Of a stretch of DNA of 64,000 nt, positions 7,056 to 16,441 are shown one piece after another; position 1 is the stretch's first letter, and every line of letters begins with the position of its first letter. This DNA comes from Bacillus_BE sp042263505. Lineage in GTDB: Bacteria > Bacillota > Bacilli > Bacillales > Cytobacillaceae. Where the stretch lies: positions 1 through 64,000 of the forward strand of contig NZ_JBHKFI010000002.1 of assembly GCF_042263505.1 (NCBI RefSeq), in the 5' to 3' direction. The translations under genes were made by a program, and so were the position numbers. Below the pieces are notes generated by a model. The model made no database searches. It saw only the letters and a list, made by a program, of their open reading frames with translations, and had not been told where the DNA came from.

Positions 7056-9221
7056 ATGGAAAAATTTCAAAATCAATTATCGAAGCTTAGAAATTTACTC
7101 GATATCACTTTTTTCAGAATATTGTTGTTTTTGATTTTAGGAATGATTTTATATGCATCCATGTATAACAATGTGAAGCCAGAAAAAATGAACATCAAAT
7201 TGTTTTCTGTTGCTAATCAGACCATTCGCTCCCCGATTACGATTGAGGATAAAGAAAGTACGGAAAGAAAGAAAAAAGAAGCAGAGGATCAAATTCAGGA
7301 TGTATACGTCCTGAATAAAGAAATTGCCGAAAATCGTGTAGATTTAATTAAATCAATTTTTGACGCATCTACTGAAGTTAAGGAGGATATAAAGGATAGT
7401 CAGGAAAAGGCAGTAAAAGAAGACGCCTCCAATTTTAAAATGCCGACTTTAAAAGAGCAAGTCGATTTAATGAAAGCAAAGCTGACCGAAGGTGTCACAG
7501 AGGATGTATCGGATGAGGTTTTTGCTGCTCTTTTGCAAGCATCAGATCCAACTGTACAAAGTGCCAGCGATTTAACGGTTACTGCCATAAATAATGTTAT
7601 GACTAGCCGTATTCCTGCGAACCAGGTGGAAAACGCCAAAAAGCGTGTCGAGGAAGAATTAAAGTTTACCAATTTAGATAGCAATGTCAAAAAGGCCGCT
7701 ATTGAATTAGGGCGCTTTGCCATTTTGCAAAATGAATTTTATGATTCAGTGACCACGAAGGAGCGCCGCCAGCAGGCAGTTGAAGCTGTAGAACCGGTTA
7801 AAATTCTTCAAGGCCAAATCATCGTTGAAGAAAATCAGCTAATCAGCCGGGACATATACAGACAGCTGAAGCTTGTCGGATTTTTAGATAATCAGATTGC
7901 GATCCAGCCATTTGTCGGACTTGGATTGTTAATTTTGATCATCCTCTCTGTTCTCTATTATTACTTTTTTGAGACGAAGGAGGACCGGGAAGCTAAGCAA
8001 AATCATTTACTTCTCTTTAGTTTAATTTTTATAATCAATATTTTGTTTATGAAGGCAATAAGTCTTCTGCAACAATTTGATTATGCTGAGATTGGCTATA
8101 TTTTCCCGGTTGCTCTAGGTGCTATGCTAATTAGAATTCTGATAGATGAAAGATTGGCTCTTCAATTTACCATTATATTGTCCCTTTGTGGCTGCGTGAT
8201 GTTTAATGAAGGGATTACGGGTAATTTAAATGTTAATGTTGGAATTTATATTATTTGTGGTGGTATTGCTGGTATATTATTTTTAAGGAAGCAGAATCAG
8301 CGTTCCAAAATCTTACGCGCAGGTTTATTTGTATCTGTCATTAATCTCATCGTCATTTTTTCCTTAATCTTTTTGAAAAATGGCCATTTAGATATTAGTG
8401 ATTTTATTTTTTACCTAGTTGCAGCTCTTATTTCCGGAGCTATTTCTGCGGTCTTAACGATTGGATTATTGCCGTTTTTTGAAGCGGGATTTGGGATTTT
8501 ATCTACGATGCGGTTAATCGAGCTTTCGAATCCTAATCATCCCTTATTAAGAAAAATTTTGATGGAAGCCCCTGGAACCTATCATCATAGTGTGATGGTT
8601 GCGAATCTTGCGGAATCTGCTTGTGAAGCAATTGGCGCAAATGGATTATTGGCAAGAGTGGGATGCTATTATCACGATATTGGGAAAACTAAACGGCCAC
8701 AGTTTTTCATTGAAAATCAAATGAATATTGAAAATCCACATGACCGCCTTCCTCCACAAACAAGCAAAGATATTATTTTAGCCCATGTGAAGGATGGAGT
8801 GGAAACCTTAAAAAGGTATAAAATGCCAAAGGAAATCATGGATATTGCCGAGCAACATCATGGAACGACCTTAATTAAATTTTTCTATTACAAAGCAAAA
8901 GAAAAGAATGCCGATGTGAAGGAAGATGAGTATCGCTATTCTGGACCTAAACCACAGACGAAGGAAAATGCGATTATTGGAATTGCTGATAGCGTGGAAG
9001 CAGCTGTTCGTTCCATGAGACAACCAACACCGGAGCAAATCGAAAATTTAGTGAAATCGATTATATCTGACCGTTTGTCTGATGGACAATTGAATGAATG
9101 CAATTTGACATTAAGTGAGCTTGAAACAGTTGCTAACACATTATGTGATACGCTTAAGGGGATTTTTCATTCACGAATCGAGTATCCTGAAATGAATAAA
9201 CAGAAGGTGAAACAAGCATGA
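7056..9221 (+). CDS. pgpH: Cyclic-di-AMP phosphodiesterase PgpH (7TM-HD)
   Basis: 721 residues. An N-terminal membrane helix (about 20-38) is followed by a large extracellular 7TMR-HDED domain (about 50-280), a cluster of seven membrane helices (about 285-480) and a cytosolic HD domain with YHHSVMVANLAE and HDIGKTKRP. The HD residues bind two metals and hydrolyse c-di-AMP to pApA, lowering the second messenger that controls potassium uptake and wall homeostasis. The ribosome site AGGAGGGAG precedes ATG 7056. It overlaps ybeY by four bases. In B. subtilis the gene is yqfF. Confidence 0.95.
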   Translation: MEKFQNQLSKLRNLLDITFFRILLFLILGMILYASMYNNVKPEKMNIKLFSVANQTIRSPITIEDKESTERKKKEAEDQIQDVYVLNKEIAENRVDLIKSIFDASTEVKEDIKDSQEKAVKEDASNFKMPTLKEQVDLMKAKLTEGVTEDVSDEVFAALLQASDPTVQSASDLTVTAINNVMTSRIPANQVENAKKRVEEELKFTNLDSNVKKAAIELGRFAILQNEFYDSVTTKERRQQAVEAVEPVKILQGQIIVEENQLISRDIYRQLKLVGFLDNQIAIQPFVGLGLLILIILSVLYYYFFETKEDREAKQNHLLLFSLIFIINILFMKAISLLQQFDYAEIGYIFPVALGAMLIRILIDERLALQFTIILSLCGCVMFNEGITGNLNVNVGIYIICGGIAGILFLRKQNQRSKILRAGLFVSVINLIVIFSLIFLKNGHLDISDFIFYLVAALISGAISAVLTIGLLPFFEAGFGILSTMRLIELSNPNHPLLRKILMEAPGTYHHSVMVANLAESACEAIGANGLLARVGCYYHDIGKTKRPQFFIENQMNIENPHDRLPPQTSKDIILAHVKDGVETLKRYKMPKEIMDIAEQHHGTTLIKFFYYKAKEKNADVKEDEYRYSGPKPQTKENAIIGIADSVEAAVRSMRQPTPEQIENLVKSIISDRLSDGQLNECNLTLSELETVANTLCDTLKGIFHSRIEYPEMNKQKVKQA

Positions 9222-9688
9222 AATTAGAAATTGATTTTTTAGATGAAACAAATGAAGTAAGTGAGGACGTTATTTCAACCATTCAAAAAATATTAAACTT
9301 TGCTGCTGAAAAGGAAAATGTTGAATCTGGAAGTGAGGTATCTGTTACCTTCGTTACGAACGAACGCATCCAAGAAATTAATCGGGAATATCGGGATAAA
9401 AACCAGCCGACAGATGTTATTTCCTTTGCATTAGAGGAAATGGGTCAAGGAGAAACAGAGCTTCATGGACCAGATATGCCAAGGATTCTCGGGGATATCA
9501 TAATTTCAGTTGAACGGGCCCATGAGCAAGCTGAAGAATATGGACATTCCTCTTTACGGGAACTTGGATTTTTGGCAGTGCATGGTTTTTTACACCTATT
9601 AGGATATGATCATATGACAGAAGAAGATGAAACGATTATGTTCGGAAAACAAAGGGAAATATTAGATGAATTCGGACTTAAACGATAA
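9218..9688 (+). CDS. ybeY: Endoribonuclease YbeY
   Basis: 156 residues. The zinc motif HGFLHLLGYDH (His122, His126, His132) is complete. YbeY is a single-strand endoribonuclease involved in 16S rRNA 3'-end maturation and late ribosome quality control. The ATG overlaps the pgpH stop. Its last 23 bases overlap dgkA in another frame, so the three genes are translationally linked and form pgpH-ybeY-dgkA. Confidence 0.95.
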   Translation: MKLEIDFLDETNEVSEDVISTIQKILNFAAEKENVESGSEVSVTFVTNERIQEINREYRDKNQPTDVISFALEEMGQGETELHGPDMPRILGDIIISVERAHEQAEEYGHSSLRELGFLAVHGFLHLLGYDHMTEEDETIMFGKQREILDEFGLKR

Positions 9689-10049
9689 ATATAGACCTAA
9701 AAGTCGGACCGTAATCTCCACTTTTCAGCATGCGACCTGCGGAATTCTCTTGGCTATTAAAAAAGAGAGAAATATGAAAATACATGTATTTTTTGCTCTA
9801 GCCGTTATTTGTCTAGGTTGGTGGACTTCCTTAACGAAAATAGAATGGCTATTTGTAATTTTTGCCATTGGCGGAATGATTTCATTAGAATTATTGAATA
9901 CGGCAATTGAAAGAGTGGTTGATTTAGTTACTGAGGAATTTCATCCGCTAGCGAAACAAGCAAAAGATATCGCAGCAGGAGCTGTGTTCGCATATGCTAT
10001 TCTTTCAGTAATCGTGGGGCTACTAATTTTTTGGCCAAAGCTCTTTTAA
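9666..10049 (+). CDS. dgkA: Undecaprenol kinase / diacylglycerol kinase DgkA
   Basis: 127 residues, close to the B. subtilis enzyme (123). Three membrane helices and the family signature ELLNTAIERVVDLVT around the active-site glutamates are present. In Gram-positive bacteria this enzyme phosphorylates undecaprenol, recycling the lipid carrier of wall synthesis. The start inside the ybeY end is supported by AAAGGG about nine bases upstream. A terminator follows at 10070. Confidence 0.93.
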   Translation: MNSDLNDKYRPKSRTVISTFQHATCGILLAIKKERNMKIHVFFALAVICLGWWTSLTKIEWLFVIFAIGGMISLELLNTAIERVVDLVTEEFHPLAKQAKDIAAGAVFAYAILSVIVGLLIFWPKLF

Positions 10050-10069
10050 TCTGTTTGAATTAGCGGAAG

Positions 10070-10102
10070 GATCAACTTTTTAATTAAAGTTGATCTTTTT
10101 TT
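10070..10102 (+). terminator. Intrinsic terminator after dgkA
   Basis: GATCAACTTT (10070-10079) pairs perfectly with AAAGTTGATC (10086-10095), followed by seven T. The rest of the gap to cdd (10103-10335) is AT-rich with no gene. Confidence 0.92.
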
Positions 10103-10335
10103 AGGGACTTAAAAACAAATGAAAATGCGTTTAGCAATAAGCTTCTACTATAAGCGAATTGAAAACGGTCATGAATAAGGGTAAAATGACTAAGCACCCT
10201 TAAAAGAGAAAAAGTATATTTTTTGAAAATTCAATTTTTTATTACGTTTTTGCTACAAACGATGAAATTTACAAAGAAATCATGTAAAATGGATTACAGG
10301 GGCACCAGTCTCGAAGTTGGAAGGGAAAGATTGTT

Positions 10336-10734
10336 GTGGACGAAAATATGCTTATTAACGAAGCAAAATTAGCAAGAGAAAAGGCATATGTTCCTTACTC
10401 GAAATTTAAGGTTGGAGCAGCATTATTAACCGATGATGGGAAAGTTTATCATGGGTGTAATATTGAAAATGCAGCCTTTAGTATGTCAAATTGTGCGGAA
10501 AGAACCGCCCTCTTCAAAGCAGTCTCTGAGGGAGACCGTAAGTTTAAATTGCTTACAGTAATTGCAGATACAGACGGGCCTGTTGCACCTTGTGGAGCAT
10601 GCAGACAGGTCATTTCAGAACTATGCCCAAAAGATATGAAAGTGATTTTAGCCAATCTGAAGGGCGAAACGAAACAATTAACAGTCGCAGAATTGCTGCC
10701 AGGCGCATTTTCACCGGAGGACTTATATGAATAA
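10336..10734 (+). CDS. cdd: Cytidine deaminase
   Basis: 132 residues, the homotetrameric type. Zinc ligands are Cys53, Cys86 and Cys89 (NCAERTA and PCGACRQV) and Glu55 is the proton shuttle. It converts cytidine and deoxycytidine to uridine forms for pyrimidine salvage. The start is GTG 10336 after GGAAGGGAAAG. The end overlaps era by eight bases, the same arrangement as in B. subtilis, so the two are co-translated. Confidence 0.96.
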   Translation: MDENMLINEAKLAREKAYVPYSKFKVGAALLTDDGKVYHGCNIENAAFSMSNCAERTALFKAVSEGDRKFKLLTVIADTDGPVAPCGACRQVISELCPKDMKVILANLKGETKQLTVAELLPGAFSPEDLYE

Positions 10735-11650
10735 AGAAACAATGAAAACAAAAACATTTAAATCAGGATTTGTCTCCATTATTGGAAGGCCAAATGTAGG
10801 AAAATCCACTTTCCTAAACCGAGTCATTGGTCAAAAAATAGCAATCATGAGTGATAAGCCGCAAACAACAAGAAACAAGGTACAGGGTGTGCTGACTACT
10901 GATGATTCACAAATGATTTTTATCGATACACCAGGAATTCATAAGCCAAAGCATAAGCTTGGTGATTTCATGATGAAGGTAGCACAAAATACACTAAAAG
11001 AAGTGGATGCTGTCTTGTTTATGGTCAATGCTGAGGAAGGATATGGACGTGGAGAAGAATTTATTATCGAAAAGTTCAAGTCGCTTAAAACTCCTGTCTT
11101 CCTTGTCATTAACAAGATCGATAAAGTCCATCCAGATGACCTGCTTTCCATCATTGAATCTTATAAAGAAAAATATGATTTTTCAGAAGTAGTCCCCATT
11201 TCTGCATTAGAGGGAAATAATGTGGATCGTCTTCTTGAACAAATTAAGCAATACATGCCTGAGGGTCCACAATATTATCCAGCTGACCAAGTAACGGATC
11301 ATCCTGAACGCTTTATTATTTCAGAGTTGATACGTGAAAAGGCATTACATTTAACAAGAGAGGAAATTCCTCATTCATTGGCTGTAGTGATCGACAAAAT
11401 TGAACGCTTAGAAGAGAAAGACGTCATTCATATAATGGCAACTGTTATTGTCGAAAGGGATTCACAAAAAGGTATTATTATTGGTAAACAAGGGAGCATG
11501 CTGAAAGAAATTGGGAAAAGAGCAAGAGTGGATATAGAGAATCTTCTAGGTTCTAAAGTGTTCTTAGAGTTATGGGTGAAAGTGCAAAAAGATTGGCGCA
11601 ATAAATTATCACAACTAAGAGATTTTGGCTTCCGTGAGGATGAGTATTAG
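10727..11650 (+). CDS. era: GTPase Era
   Basis: 307 residues. The G1 loop GRPNVGKS (20-27), the DTPG box, NKID and a C-terminal KH domain (with GKQGSMLKEIGKRAR) are intact. Era binds the 3' end of 16S rRNA and checkpoints 30S assembly. The ribosome site CCGGAGG lies inside the end of cdd. Downstream is the conserved small gene yqzL and then recO. Confidence 0.97.
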   Translation: MNKETMKTKTFKSGFVSIIGRPNVGKSTFLNRVIGQKIAIMSDKPQTTRNKVQGVLTTDDSQMIFIDTPGIHKPKHKLGDFMMKVAQNTLKEVDAVLFMVNAEEGYGRGEEFIIEKFKSLKTPVFLVINKIDKVHPDDLLSIIESYKEKYDFSEVVPISALEGNNVDRLLEQIKQYMPEGPQYYPADQVTDHPERFIISELIREKALHLTREEIPHSLAVVIDKIERLEEKDVIHIMATVIVERDSQKGIIIGKQGSMLKEIGKRARVDIENLLGSKVFLELWVKVQKDWRNKLSQLRDFGFREDEY

Positions 11651-11803
11651 TCATGCCCTTTTTACAATATTATCAAGCAGAATCATTTATGCATGTTTTT
11701 TGTTAACAATATTTACGTCTCATGAATTTTGGAAGAAAGGCAATGATAAATATAGGTTTTGGGATATAAATCGCTAGTTAAAAATTGAAAGGTGGGGTTT
11801 TCA

Positions 11804-11947
11804 ATGTTGGAATTTACCTGGAAGGTATTCTCACAAACAGGTAATATTGACACATATCTTCTCTTTAAGGAATTAGAGAAGGAGAATCAAGAAATACCCG
11901 GAAATCAGAATGAAGAGCTAGCAGATGCAGATTTTCCCATCTCTTAG
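11804..11947 (+). CDS. yqzL: Small conserved protein YqzL
   Basis: 47-residue frame beginning MLEFTWKVFSQTGNIDTYL, the signature of the YqzL family found between era and recO throughout Bacillaceae. The ribosome site GAAAGGTGGGG lies about eight bases before the ATG. The C-terminal half is acidic. Function is unknown. The short length makes this gene easy to overlook, but the N-terminal sequence, ribosome site and position agree. Confidence 0.88.
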   Translation: MLEFTWKVFSQTGNIDTYLLFKELEKENQEIPGNQNEELADADFPIS

Positions 11948-11978
11948 GTTTGTCACTTCTTGGGGATGGTGACACGAA

Positions 11979-12728
11979 TTGTTACAGAAATGTGAAGGTA
12001 TTGTCATTAGGACGACTGATTATGGTGAAACGAATAAAGTCGTTACTTTTTATACACGTGAGTGGGGGAAAATTGGTGTAATGGCTCGTGGTGCAAAAAA
12101 GCCAAATAGCAGGCTTTCAGCCATTACCCAACCCTTTACATATGGTCAGTTTTTAGTTCAGAAAGGAAGCGGCTTAGGGGGATTACAGCAAGGAGAATTA
12201 ATTTCTTCCTATCGCCATATCAGAGAGGATATTTTTCTTACGGCCTACACAAGCTATATAGTTGAATTACTTGATAAAAGTACGGATGAAAAGAAACCTA
12301 ATCCATTTTTGTTTGAATTAATTCAACAAACATTGAATTATATCAACGAAGGCTATGATCCGGAAATTCTTACTCATATTTTTGAAATGAAGATTTTAAA
12401 TGTCCTTGGACTTTATCCCATTTTGGATAAATGTGCGATTTGTGGAAGAACAGATGGCAGATTCGCCTTTTCTTTTAGAGAAGGTGGCTTTATTTGTGAT
12501 CACTGTTTTGATAAGGATCCTTATCATTTGAAAATTACTCCGGCTACAGTAAAGCTATTAAGAGTATTTTATTATTTTGATTTATCACGACTTGGAAATA
12601 TCTCTGTTAAACCGGAAACGAAAGCTGAATTGAAAAAAGTTATTTCAACTTACTATGATGAATATTCGGGATTAAGTCTAAAGTCAAAAAGGTTTCTAAA
12701 GCAGATGGAACAGTTAAACAATCAATAG
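11979..12728 (+). CDS. recO: DNA repair protein RecO
   Basis: 249 residues. An N-terminal OB fold begins LQKCEGIVIRTTDYGETNK, and a helical domain carries a four-Cys zinc site (CAICG and CDHC). RecO works with RecR and RecF to load RecA on single-stranded DNA and anneals SSB-coated strands. The start is TTG 11979 preceded by GGGGATGG, 31 bases after yqzL. No terminator separates it from the T-box leader of glyQS. Confidence 0.95.
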   Translation: MLQKCEGIVIRTTDYGETNKVVTFYTREWGKIGVMARGAKKPNSRLSAITQPFTYGQFLVQKGSGLGGLQQGELISSYRHIREDIFLTAYTSYIVELLDKSTDEKKPNPFLFELIQQTLNYINEGYDPEILTHIFEMKILNVLGLYPILDKCAICGRTDGRFAFSFREGGFICDHCFDKDPYHLKITPATVKLLRVFYYFDLSRLGNISVKPETKAELKKVISTYYDEYSGLSLKSKRFLKQMEQLNNQ

Positions 12729-12737
12729 TGAACTATT

Positions 12738-13001
12738 GACAATCATACGGATGTTCGATAAAATTCAAAAAAATACTTCTTGCAATGAGAGAAAAGAGTA
12801 CTTAATTATATCTATAAAAGCGAACCTAGGATGGTGCGAGCTAGGGTATGGAGGGTTAAGGAAGGAATTCTTGAGCATATTGGCCTTTGGGCCTATTAAA
12901 GAGGCTGCATTTTGACTAGATCTAGTCAGCAGCAAATAGGGTGGAACCGCGGGTAAACTCTCGTCCCTATGCGATTTAAGCATAGGGAGGGGAGTTTTTT
13001 T
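12738..13001 (+). promoter_or_regulatory. Glycyl T-box leader of glyQS
   Basis: The T-box core AGGGTGGAACCGCG lies at 12938-12951 and is followed by a terminator hairpin (arms 12957-12972 and 12980-12995 region) with a T run to 13001. Upstream are Stem I elements including a GATGGTGCGAGC-type distal loop near 12830-12842. A GGC triplet at 12882-12884 is the candidate glycine specifier. The RNA binds uncharged tRNA-Gly through specifier and T-box; this stabilises the antiterminator and lets glyQS be transcribed. The downstream genes confirm the amino acid. Confidence 0.93.
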
Positions 13002-13090
13002 GTTGAATCAGCAATCTAGATGAAAATAGCCTTGCTGAAATCTTGCGTGTGTGATTAATCTGATTTAGTAAAATTTTACGGAGGTGTCAA

Positions 13091-13981
13091 ATGAATATTC
13101 AAAACATGATTTTAACTTTACAAAAGCATTGGTCTGAACAAGGCTGTATTTTAATGCAAGCATATGATGTGGAAAAAGGAGCAGGGACTATGAGCCCATA
13201 TACATTCCTTCGTGCGATTGGTCCAGAACCATGGAATGTGGCCTATGTTGAGCCTTCCAGAAGACCAGCGGATGGGCGCTATGGAGAAAATCCAAATCGT
13301 CTATATCAACATCATCAATTTCAGGTAATTATGAAACCATCACCAGATAATATTCAGGATTTATATCTTGATTCTTTACGTGCTTTAGGAATCAATCCTC
13401 TAGAGCATGACATTCGCTTTGTTGAAGATAACTGGGAAAACCCATCTCTTGGCTGTGCAGGCCTTGGTTGGGAAGTTTGGTTAAATGGAATGGAGATTAC
13501 GCAGTTTACTTATTTTCAGCAAGTAGGTGGATTAGAATGTAAGCCGGTTTCTGTGGAAATTACATATGGAATCGAGCGACTGGCTTCTTATATTCAAGAT
13601 AAGGATAATGTATTTGATCTAGAATGGGCGACTGGATTTACCGTTCGGGACATTTTCGGACAACCAGAGTATGAGCATTCTAAGTATACTTTTGAAACTT
13701 CTGATCTAGAGATGCTTTTCAATCTATTTAACATTTATGAAAAAGAAGCACATAGACAAATGGAGGAAGGACTTGTTCATCCGGCCTATGATTATGTGTT
13801 GAAATGCTCTCATGTATTTAATCTTCTTGATGCAAGAGGAGCGATTTCTGTTACAGAAAGAACAGGTTATATTGGCCGATGCCGGACGCTTGCAAGAAAG
13901 GTAGCCAAAACATTTTATGAAGAACGTGAGAAATTAGGTTTTCCCATTTTGAAAGCTAAGGAGGAGCAAAGCCATGAGTAA
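13091..13981 (+). CDS. glyQ: Glycyl-tRNA synthetase alpha subunit
   Basis: 296 residues, the normal size of the bacterial alpha subunit. It begins MNIQNMILTLQKHWSEQGC and contains EPSRRPADGRYGENPNR and the class II motifs. With GlyS it forms the alpha2-beta2 enzyme charging tRNA-Gly. ACGGAGGTG precedes the ATG. It is controlled by the T-box leader just upstream and overlaps glyS by eight bases. Confidence 0.98.
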   Translation: MNIQNMILTLQKHWSEQGCILMQAYDVEKGAGTMSPYTFLRAIGPEPWNVAYVEPSRRPADGRYGENPNRLYQHHQFQVIMKPSPDNIQDLYLDSLRALGINPLEHDIRFVEDNWENPSLGCAGLGWEVWLNGMEITQFTYFQQVGGLECKPVSVEITYGIERLASYIQDKDNVFDLEWATGFTVRDIFGQPEYEHSKYTFETSDLEMLFNLFNIYEKEAHRQMEEGLVHPAYDYVLKCSHVFNLLDARGAISVTERTGYIGRCRTLARKVAKTFYEEREKLGFPILKAKEEQSHE

Positions 13982-16046
13982 GCATGAGTTATTATTAGAA
14001 ATTGGCCTTGAGGAAATGCCTGCACGGTTTGTTACCAATTCTATAAATCAGTTAACCGAAAAATTGGAAACATGGCTGCGTGAAAATAAGATAGGATTTG
14101 GTGAGATTCAATCCTTTTCAACTCCACGTCGACTTGCTGTTTTTATTCAGGACATTGCTGAATCACAAGAAGATATTCATGAAGAAGCAAAGGGCCCTGC
14201 CAAAAAAATCGCTCTTGATGAAAAGGGTGAATGGACCAAGGCAGCACAAGGATTTTGCCGTGGCCAAGGAATGAGTGTAGAGGATATTTATTTCAAAGAA
14301 ATTAACGGCGTCGAATATGCTCATGTACAGAAATTTATCCAAGGACAAGCAACAAAATTATTGCTTTCTGATTTGCAAACCATTATAACGAGCTTGACCT
14401 TCCCGAAAAATATGAGATGGGCGGACAAAGATTTAAGATATATACGTCCAATTAAATGGATCGTTGCTATGTTTGACCAAGAAGTGATTCCATTTACAAT
14501 TGCCGGTGTGGAAACGAGTAACTGGACATTAGGACATCGTTTCTTAGGTAAGAAAATAGTCATTGACCGACCTGCTGATTATGAGAAATTGCTCTTAGGT
14601 CAATACGTCATGGCGAATGCGGAGGAAAGAAAAAAAGCCATTTTGTCTCAATTAGATAAGCTTCAGGAAGAGAACAATTGGCTCATACCAATCGATGAAG
14701 AATTACTAGAGGAAGTCAATAATCTTGTTGAATATCCAACTGTACTTTTTGGCCATTTTGAAGAAGAATTTCTTGATATCCCGGAATCAGTGCTAATTAC
14801 CTCAATGAAAGAGCATCAACGCTATTTCCCGGTAAAATCCAAGGATGGAGACTTACTACCATACTTTGTAACGGTTAGAAATGGTGATCATCATCATTTA
14901 GATACAGTTGCACGCGGGAATGAAAAAGTATTAAGAGCAAGACTAGCAGATGCAGCCTTCTTCTATAAAGAGGACCAAAAAATTGAAATTAATACTGCTT
15001 TAGCTAGACTTGAAAATATTGTGTACCATGATGAAATTGGTACTCTTTCTTCAAAAGTTCAACGCGTTCGGGAATTAACAAATCGAATCACAAATATGTT
15101 AAATTTTAGTGTGGAGAATAAAGCAGCAGCAAATCGTGCAGCTGAGATCTGCAAATTTGATTTAGTTACGAACATGGTATACGAATTTCCAGAACTGCAA
15201 GGTTTTATGGGAGAAAGATATGCCTTGCAAAAAGGGGAAACAAACATAGTGGCTAAGGCAATCAATGAGCATTATATGCCAAGAAATGCTGATGATGATA
15301 CGCCAGCAAGCGATGTCGGGGCAGCCCTTTCAATTGCTGATAAATTGGACACCATTGCTTCCTTCTTTGCGATTGGAATGATTCCAAGCGGCTCACAAGA
15401 TCCATATGCATTAAGACGGCAGGCAACAGGAATCGTTCAAACGCTACTCCATAAAGAATGGAATGTGAAAATAGAAGATTTAGTTGAAGAATCCTTGCGG
15501 CTAATTGTGTCAGCTGGATTTGCGAAAAAGGAAAAAGCGGAATTAACAGATGAAATCCTTTCATTCTTAAAGCTAAGAGTTAAATATGTTCTTCAAGAAT
15601 GCTCTATCCGCTATGACATTATAGAGGCTGTTTTAACAAATGAAGTGGGGATCATCTCTTCTTTAGTAAGAAAGGCAGAAGTTTTAGATAAGAATAAGGA
15701 TCAAAATGGCTTTAAAGAAAGTATTGAGGCATTAAGCAGGGTTCTAAGTATTTCTTCAAAGGCTGAAAATGAGGGAGAAGTCAATCCAAAATTATTTGAA
15801 AGTAACGATGAGTTTGAGCTATACAATAAATATTTAGCTGTTAAGGTTTTATTGTCTCAAGCGATTACGGAAGAAGATTACTTTGATTTGCTCATTTCGA
15901 TGAAAGATGAAATAAATCAATACTTTGATCATACGATGGTTATGGCTGAGGATGAAAAGCTCCGCGAAAATCGCCTGAATTTAATGGTGAAGATTTCACA
16001 GATGATTAAGCAATTTGCTAATGTAAAAGAAATTATCGTAAAATAA
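13974..16046 (+). CDS. glyS: Glycyl-tRNA synthetase beta subunit
   Basis: 690 residues, slightly longer than B. subtilis GlyS (679). It starts with the LLLEIGLEEMPARFV signature, has an HD-like central region and ends with an anticodon-binding (DALR-like) domain. It supplies tRNA binding to the GlyQ catalytic subunit. The ATG lies inside the end of glyQ after AAGGAGG. A long two-stage terminator follows. Confidence 0.98.
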   Translation: MSKHELLLEIGLEEMPARFVTNSINQLTEKLETWLRENKIGFGEIQSFSTPRRLAVFIQDIAESQEDIHEEAKGPAKKIALDEKGEWTKAAQGFCRGQGMSVEDIYFKEINGVEYAHVQKFIQGQATKLLLSDLQTIITSLTFPKNMRWADKDLRYIRPIKWIVAMFDQEVIPFTIAGVETSNWTLGHRFLGKKIVIDRPADYEKLLLGQYVMANAEERKKAILSQLDKLQEENNWLIPIDEELLEEVNNLVEYPTVLFGHFEEEFLDIPESVLITSMKEHQRYFPVKSKDGDLLPYFVTVRNGDHHHLDTVARGNEKVLRARLADAAFFYKEDQKIEINTALARLENIVYHDEIGTLSSKVQRVRELTNRITNMLNFSVENKAAANRAAEICKFDLVTNMVYEFPELQGFMGERYALQKGETNIVAKAINEHYMPRNADDDTPASDVGAALSIADKLDTIASFFAIGMIPSGSQDPYALRRQATGIVQTLLHKEWNVKIEDLVEESLRLIVSAGFAKKEKAELTDEILSFLKLRVKYVLQECSIRYDIIEAVLTNEVGIISSLVRKAEVLDKNKDQNGFKESIEALSRVLSISSKAENEGEVNPKLFESNDEFELYNKYLAVKVLLSQAITEEDYFDLLISMKDEINQYFDHTMVMAEDEKLRENRLNLMVKISQMIKQFANVKEIIVK

Positions 16047-16061
16047 ATTTCTGATAAGAAG

Positions 16062-16124
16062 AAATGATGGACGGTGAGAGCAAGAGGATGGAGTAAGAAT
16101 GCTTGTCCTCCATCATTTTCTTTT
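16062..16124 (+). terminator. Terminator after glyS
   Basis: AAATGATGGA (16062-16071) pairs perfectly with TCCATCATTT (16109-16118). CAAG and CTTG inside can extend the structure, and T-rich sequence follows. Confidence 0.75.
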
Positions 16125-16441
16125 TCATAGTAAATGAAATGCTGAATTCGCAAAGATTGTTGTTTCTTCGGAAAGATTTGATTTTAATCTCTCATCGTGG
16201 GGTTTTGGTTCGGACTCGATTTCTAGGAATTCGATCAAGCTGTCCGAAATCAGTTACTAGCTAATAATTTATTCCTGAAAACAAAGTTTACGAAAAGAGC
16301 CAAATGAATAATGGTGCTACATTGAACTTTTCAGAATGTATAAATAAGAAAAAAAGAGTGGAACATAATATCTTGCCTTTTTCAATTTGAATAAAAAGTA
16401 TATAATATTTTTATAAAAGTATAGCATTATTTGGCTTTTAA
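16125..16441. other. Intergenic region before ccpN with one inverted repeat
   Basis: No gene is seen. TTCGGAC at 16209-16215 and GTCCGAA at 16242-16248 form an inverted repeat with a partly self-complementary centre; there is no T run, so its role is unclear. The 3' part is AT-rich and should hold the ccpN promoter (a TATAAT-like stretch is near 16400). Confidence 0.4.

Noticed and set aside
16209..16248. Second terminator downstream of glyS
   Set aside because: The inverted repeat has no T run; kept only as an unexplained repeat.
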